Shown: positions 62,479-64,000 of the stretch, piece after piece
Numbering within the stretch: position 1 is the first letter of the stretch
Layout of the letters: each line of letters opens with the position of its first letter
Assembly (NCBI RefSeq): GCF_900114205.1
Contig: NZ_FOSH01000004.1
Location: forward strand, 176,769 to 240,768
Length of the DNA: 64,000 nt
DNA from: Methylophaga sulfidovorans
Lineage (GTDB): Bacteria > Pseudomonadota > Gammaproteobacteria > Nitrosococcales > Methylophagaceae
Direction: 5' to 3'
Position numbers and translations under genes: made by a program
The notes under the pieces: generated by a model
Told to the model about the DNA's origin: nothing
Seen by the model: the letters and a program-made list of their open reading frames with translations, nothing else
The model's database searches: none

Positions 62479-62490
62479 TGCGGTGATTAA
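62479..62490 (+). promoter_or_regulatory. Half-site overlapping the Fic leader
   Basis: TGCGGTGATTAA ends one base before ATG 62492 and replaces a ribosome site. Binding here would block transcription or translation. Confidence 0.4.
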
Positions 62491-62491
62491 T

Positions 62492-63601
62492 ATGTGGATA
62501 TACCAACACAACAACTGGCCTGACTTTTCGTGGAATGCAGATGTCCTAGCTGTCAAGCTGGCTGATATTCGTCATCAGCAGGGCCGTTTACTTGGCAGAA
62601 TGGAAGCGATCGGCTTTGACTTGAGAAGAGAAGCCAGCCTCAGAACATTAACTAATGATGTGGTGAAGTCTTCAGCCATTGAAGGTCATACTCTAAATCC
62701 TGAGGAAGTACGTTCCTCCATTGCTCGTCGTTTGGGTATGGATATTGGCGGTTTGATTCCAGCTAGTCGTGATGTTGAAGGTATCGTGGAAATGATGCTG
62801 GATGCGACACAATTTTTTTCCAAACCTTTAACAAAAGCACGTTTGTTTGATTGGCATGCAGCACTTTTCCCTACAGGGCGAAGTGGTATGCACCACATCA
62901 CCGTGGGTGATTGGCGCATAGTTGAGAATGACCCTATGCAAGTCGTCTCAGGTCCAATCGGAAGAGAAAAGATTCATTTTGAAGCGCCAGCCGCTGAAAA
63001 AGTGAATGTAGAAATGAGCACGTTTATAAAGTGGTTTGAGAGTAAATCTGCTATCGACCCTGTTATCAAAGCCGGCATTGCTCATCTCTGGTTTGTCACT
63101 ATTCACCCTTTTGAAGATGGAAATGGCAGGATTGCCAGGGCGATTGCCGATATGGCATTGGCAAGAGCAGATAAGATGCCCGAGCGGTTTTATAGCCTGT
63201 CTAATCAAATTGAGAGTGAACGTAAACACTACTACGCACATCTCGAAAAACAACAACGAGCAACACCGGATATCACAGAATGGCTAAGCTGGTTTTTAGA
63301 TTGTTTGGGCCGGGCTATTACCAATGCAGATGAAACGCTAAGTAATGTGTTATTTAAAGCCAGATTATGGGATAGAGTTAACCAAAACCCGGTTAATGAA
63401 CGACAACGCCGTATTATCAACCGTATGCTTGAAGATGATTTTGAGGGACACATGAATACCTCTAAATATGCCAAGCTGGCTAAGTGCTCAAACGACACAG
63501 CATTACGTGATATTCAGGATTTAGTTACACGACAACTCTTTATACAAAACCCAGGCGGTGGACGGAGTACGAGTTATAGGCTAATAGGCGAGATAGATTA
63601 G
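62492..63601 (+). CDS. Fic-family protein (DUF4172-type, class II)
   Basis: A 369-residue Fic protein, predicted to transfer AMP from ATP to hydroxyl groups on target proteins. N-terminus MWIYQHNNWPDFSW starts a DUF4172-like domain, the inhibitory helix motif SSAIEG is at about residues 60-68 (class II), the active loop is HPFEDGNGRIARAIAD, and a winged helix domain is at the C-terminus (about 305-369, MNTSKYAKLAKCSNDTALRDIQDL in parts) that may bind DNA. ATG 62492 is preferred to an upstream GTG 62483 because the family begins with this Met. No ribosome site is visible; operator half-sites abut the start. The protein may repress its own promoter via the array. Confidence 0.88.
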   Translation: MWIYQHNNWPDFSWNADVLAVKLADIRHQQGRLLGRMEAIGFDLRREASLRTLTNDVVKSSAIEGHTLNPEEVRSSIARRLGMDIGGLIPASRDVEGIVEMMLDATQFFSKPLTKARLFDWHAALFPTGRSGMHHITVGDWRIVENDPMQVVSGPIGREKIHFEAPAAEKVNVEMSTFIKWFESKSAIDPVIKAGIAHLWFVTIHPFEDGNGRIARAIADMALARADKMPERFYSLSNQIESERKHYYAHLEKQQRATPDITEWLSWFLDCLGRAITNADETLSNVLFKARLWDRVNQNPVNERQRRIINRMLEDDFEGHMNTSKYAKLAKCSNDTALRDIQDLVTRQLFIQNPGGGRSTSYRLIGEID

Positions 63602-63743
63602 GAAGGTTTGTTTTTCAAGAAGTACGACCCTTTGATTTAATTGTAAGGTACCTACTCTAAGCAAATAAAAAATCAAACACTCTGACCCTGAGCTATCCCC
63701 ACAAATAATTACTAATAATCAATGGTCTAGTTGATACGTTAGG
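63602..63743. other. Intergenic sequence between the Fic gene and the IS4 element
   Basis: No feature recognised. The outer end of the IS4-family element must lie in or near its right part, but the terminal repeat cannot be defined without the opposite end, which is outside the window. Confidence 0.35.
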
Positions 63744-63817
63744 GAACATTCATGGCATTTGGTGATCAGATCTATCGCCAAACAAATACAACCAGCCGAA
63801 AACACCATGAATGTTCA
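63744..63817 (+). repeat. Inverted repeat spanning the transposase start codon
   Basis: GAACATTCATGG (63744-63755) pairs with CCATGAATGTTC (63806-63817), 12 bp perfect; the right arm includes the transposase ATG (63808-63810). Inside, TTTGGTGAT (63758-63766) pairs with ATCGCCAAA (63774-63782) with one G-U pair. A transcript entering from outside would fold with the start codon paired. Confidence 0.75.
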
Positions 63818-64000
63818 TCCTATATTGAAGAAAACAATGTCACTTGTCACGCCTGATATGCATTCACGCCGAAGGTGTGCATTAACCGATGCCATTGACA
63901 GTCTATTGAACGGTGCCTCAGCTACCGTCACAGCATTGGGAAGAGGCATTGCTTCTCCAGCAAAAGAAAAACATCGCATAAAGCGAGCAGATAGATTACT
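63808..64000 (+). CDS. IS4-family transposase, N-terminal part (truncated by the window edge)
   Basis: 64 complete codons: MNVHPILKKTMSLVTPDMHS and onward to KHRIKRADRLL. This is the N-terminal helical domain of IS4-family transposases, which typically reads NxHPIL, HxxRLxxLxxA, and ends KHxIKRxDRLLGN. The catalytic DDE core lies beyond the window. The ATG has no Shine-Dalgarno and is inside the hairpin described above. Completeness of the gene cannot be judged. Confidence 0.82.

Larger units (their letters stand above)
63744..64000 (+). mobile_element. Left part of an IS4-family insertion sequence
   Basis: The window ends inside an insertion element. It contains the transposase N-terminus (63808 onward) and an upstream structured leader with a perfect 12-bp arm GAACATTCATGG. 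Boundaries are not determined; the left end is placed at the leader arm as a minimum extent. Confidence 0.7.

Overview
The window is a chromosomal segment of a gammaproteobacterium, most probably a PQQ-using methylotroph of the Methylophaga type. The genus is an inference from gene content: a free-standing pqqA, a PQQ-type sugar/sorbosone dehydrogenase lipoprotein, a GFA-family protein, an ETF/ETF-ubiquinone oxidoreductase set and a two-subunit pyruvate carboxylase. Slp, PqiABC, Tpx, TolC and WaaL homologues and moderate-to-low G+C agree with a gammaproteobacterium. Coding density is high, genes sit on both strands in short operons, and several convergent pairs overlap at their 3' ends. No rRNA, tRNA or CRISPR array was recognised.

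Layout. 0-3 kb: periplasmic glutathione peroxidase-like protein, OmpA-type lipoprotein and TolC-type outer-membrane protein. 3-8 kb: LPS/O-antigen locus (WaaL-like ligase facing a GT9, two GT4 and an ELM1-family protein). 8-10 kb: small membrane protein, Tpx and an unknown protein. 10-14 kb: the Anbu-associated locus (circularly permuted ATP-grasp, alpha-E, zinc peptidase, with Anbu convergent); the ATP-grasp gene has an in-frame amber codon at position 23. 14-21 kb: MscS channel, WG-repeat protein, esterase, and an acetolactate-synthase-like/aldehyde-dehydrogenase operon. 21-26 kb: solitary PomB-like protein, large CHASE-PAS-PAS-GGDEF-EAL-CZB protein, Slp. 26-31 kb: pycAB with divergent LysR, and ribA. 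31-34 kb: mgtE, pqqA and MOSC. 34-39 kb: etfB-etfA-fpr divergent from lysR-etfD. 39-48 kb: ankyrin protein, DUF748 protein, YehS, YhiN-like flavoprotein and pqiABC. 48-51 kb: an accessory island with FliB-like and GFA genes between two copies of a 198-bp structured repeat. 51-59 kb: an eight-gene leftward operon of envelope proteins. 59-64 kb: PQQ-type dehydrogenase, an unknown secreted protein, a Fic protein with an operator-like palindrome array, and the start of an IS4-family transposase at the right edge.

The best candidate for an undescribed system is the leftward operon at 51147-59385. It encodes a MotA/TolQ/ExbB-type channel subunit, two different single-pass proteins each with an Asp at residue 17 in an FLDI-S-CG-GA membrane motif followed by a coiled coil and a periplasmic VWA domain, a 46-residue membrane peptide, a PEGA/SUMF1-like protein without cysteines, a TPR/PEGA-like membrane protein, a lipoprotein with a glycine-rich hydrophobic hairpin, and a low-complexity secreted protein. 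I infer a proton-motive-force-driven envelope machine in which the two VWA proteins take the place of MotB/ExbD. A 29-bp palindrome found upstream of this operon recurs twice, with extra half-sites, directly upstream of the Fic gene about 3 kb away, which suggests shared regulation.

Other notable points are the amber codon in the Anbu-locus ATP-grasp gene, the orphan pqqA, the nested palindromic repeat pair, and an RNA hairpin that would bury the IS4 transposase start codon in read-through transcripts.
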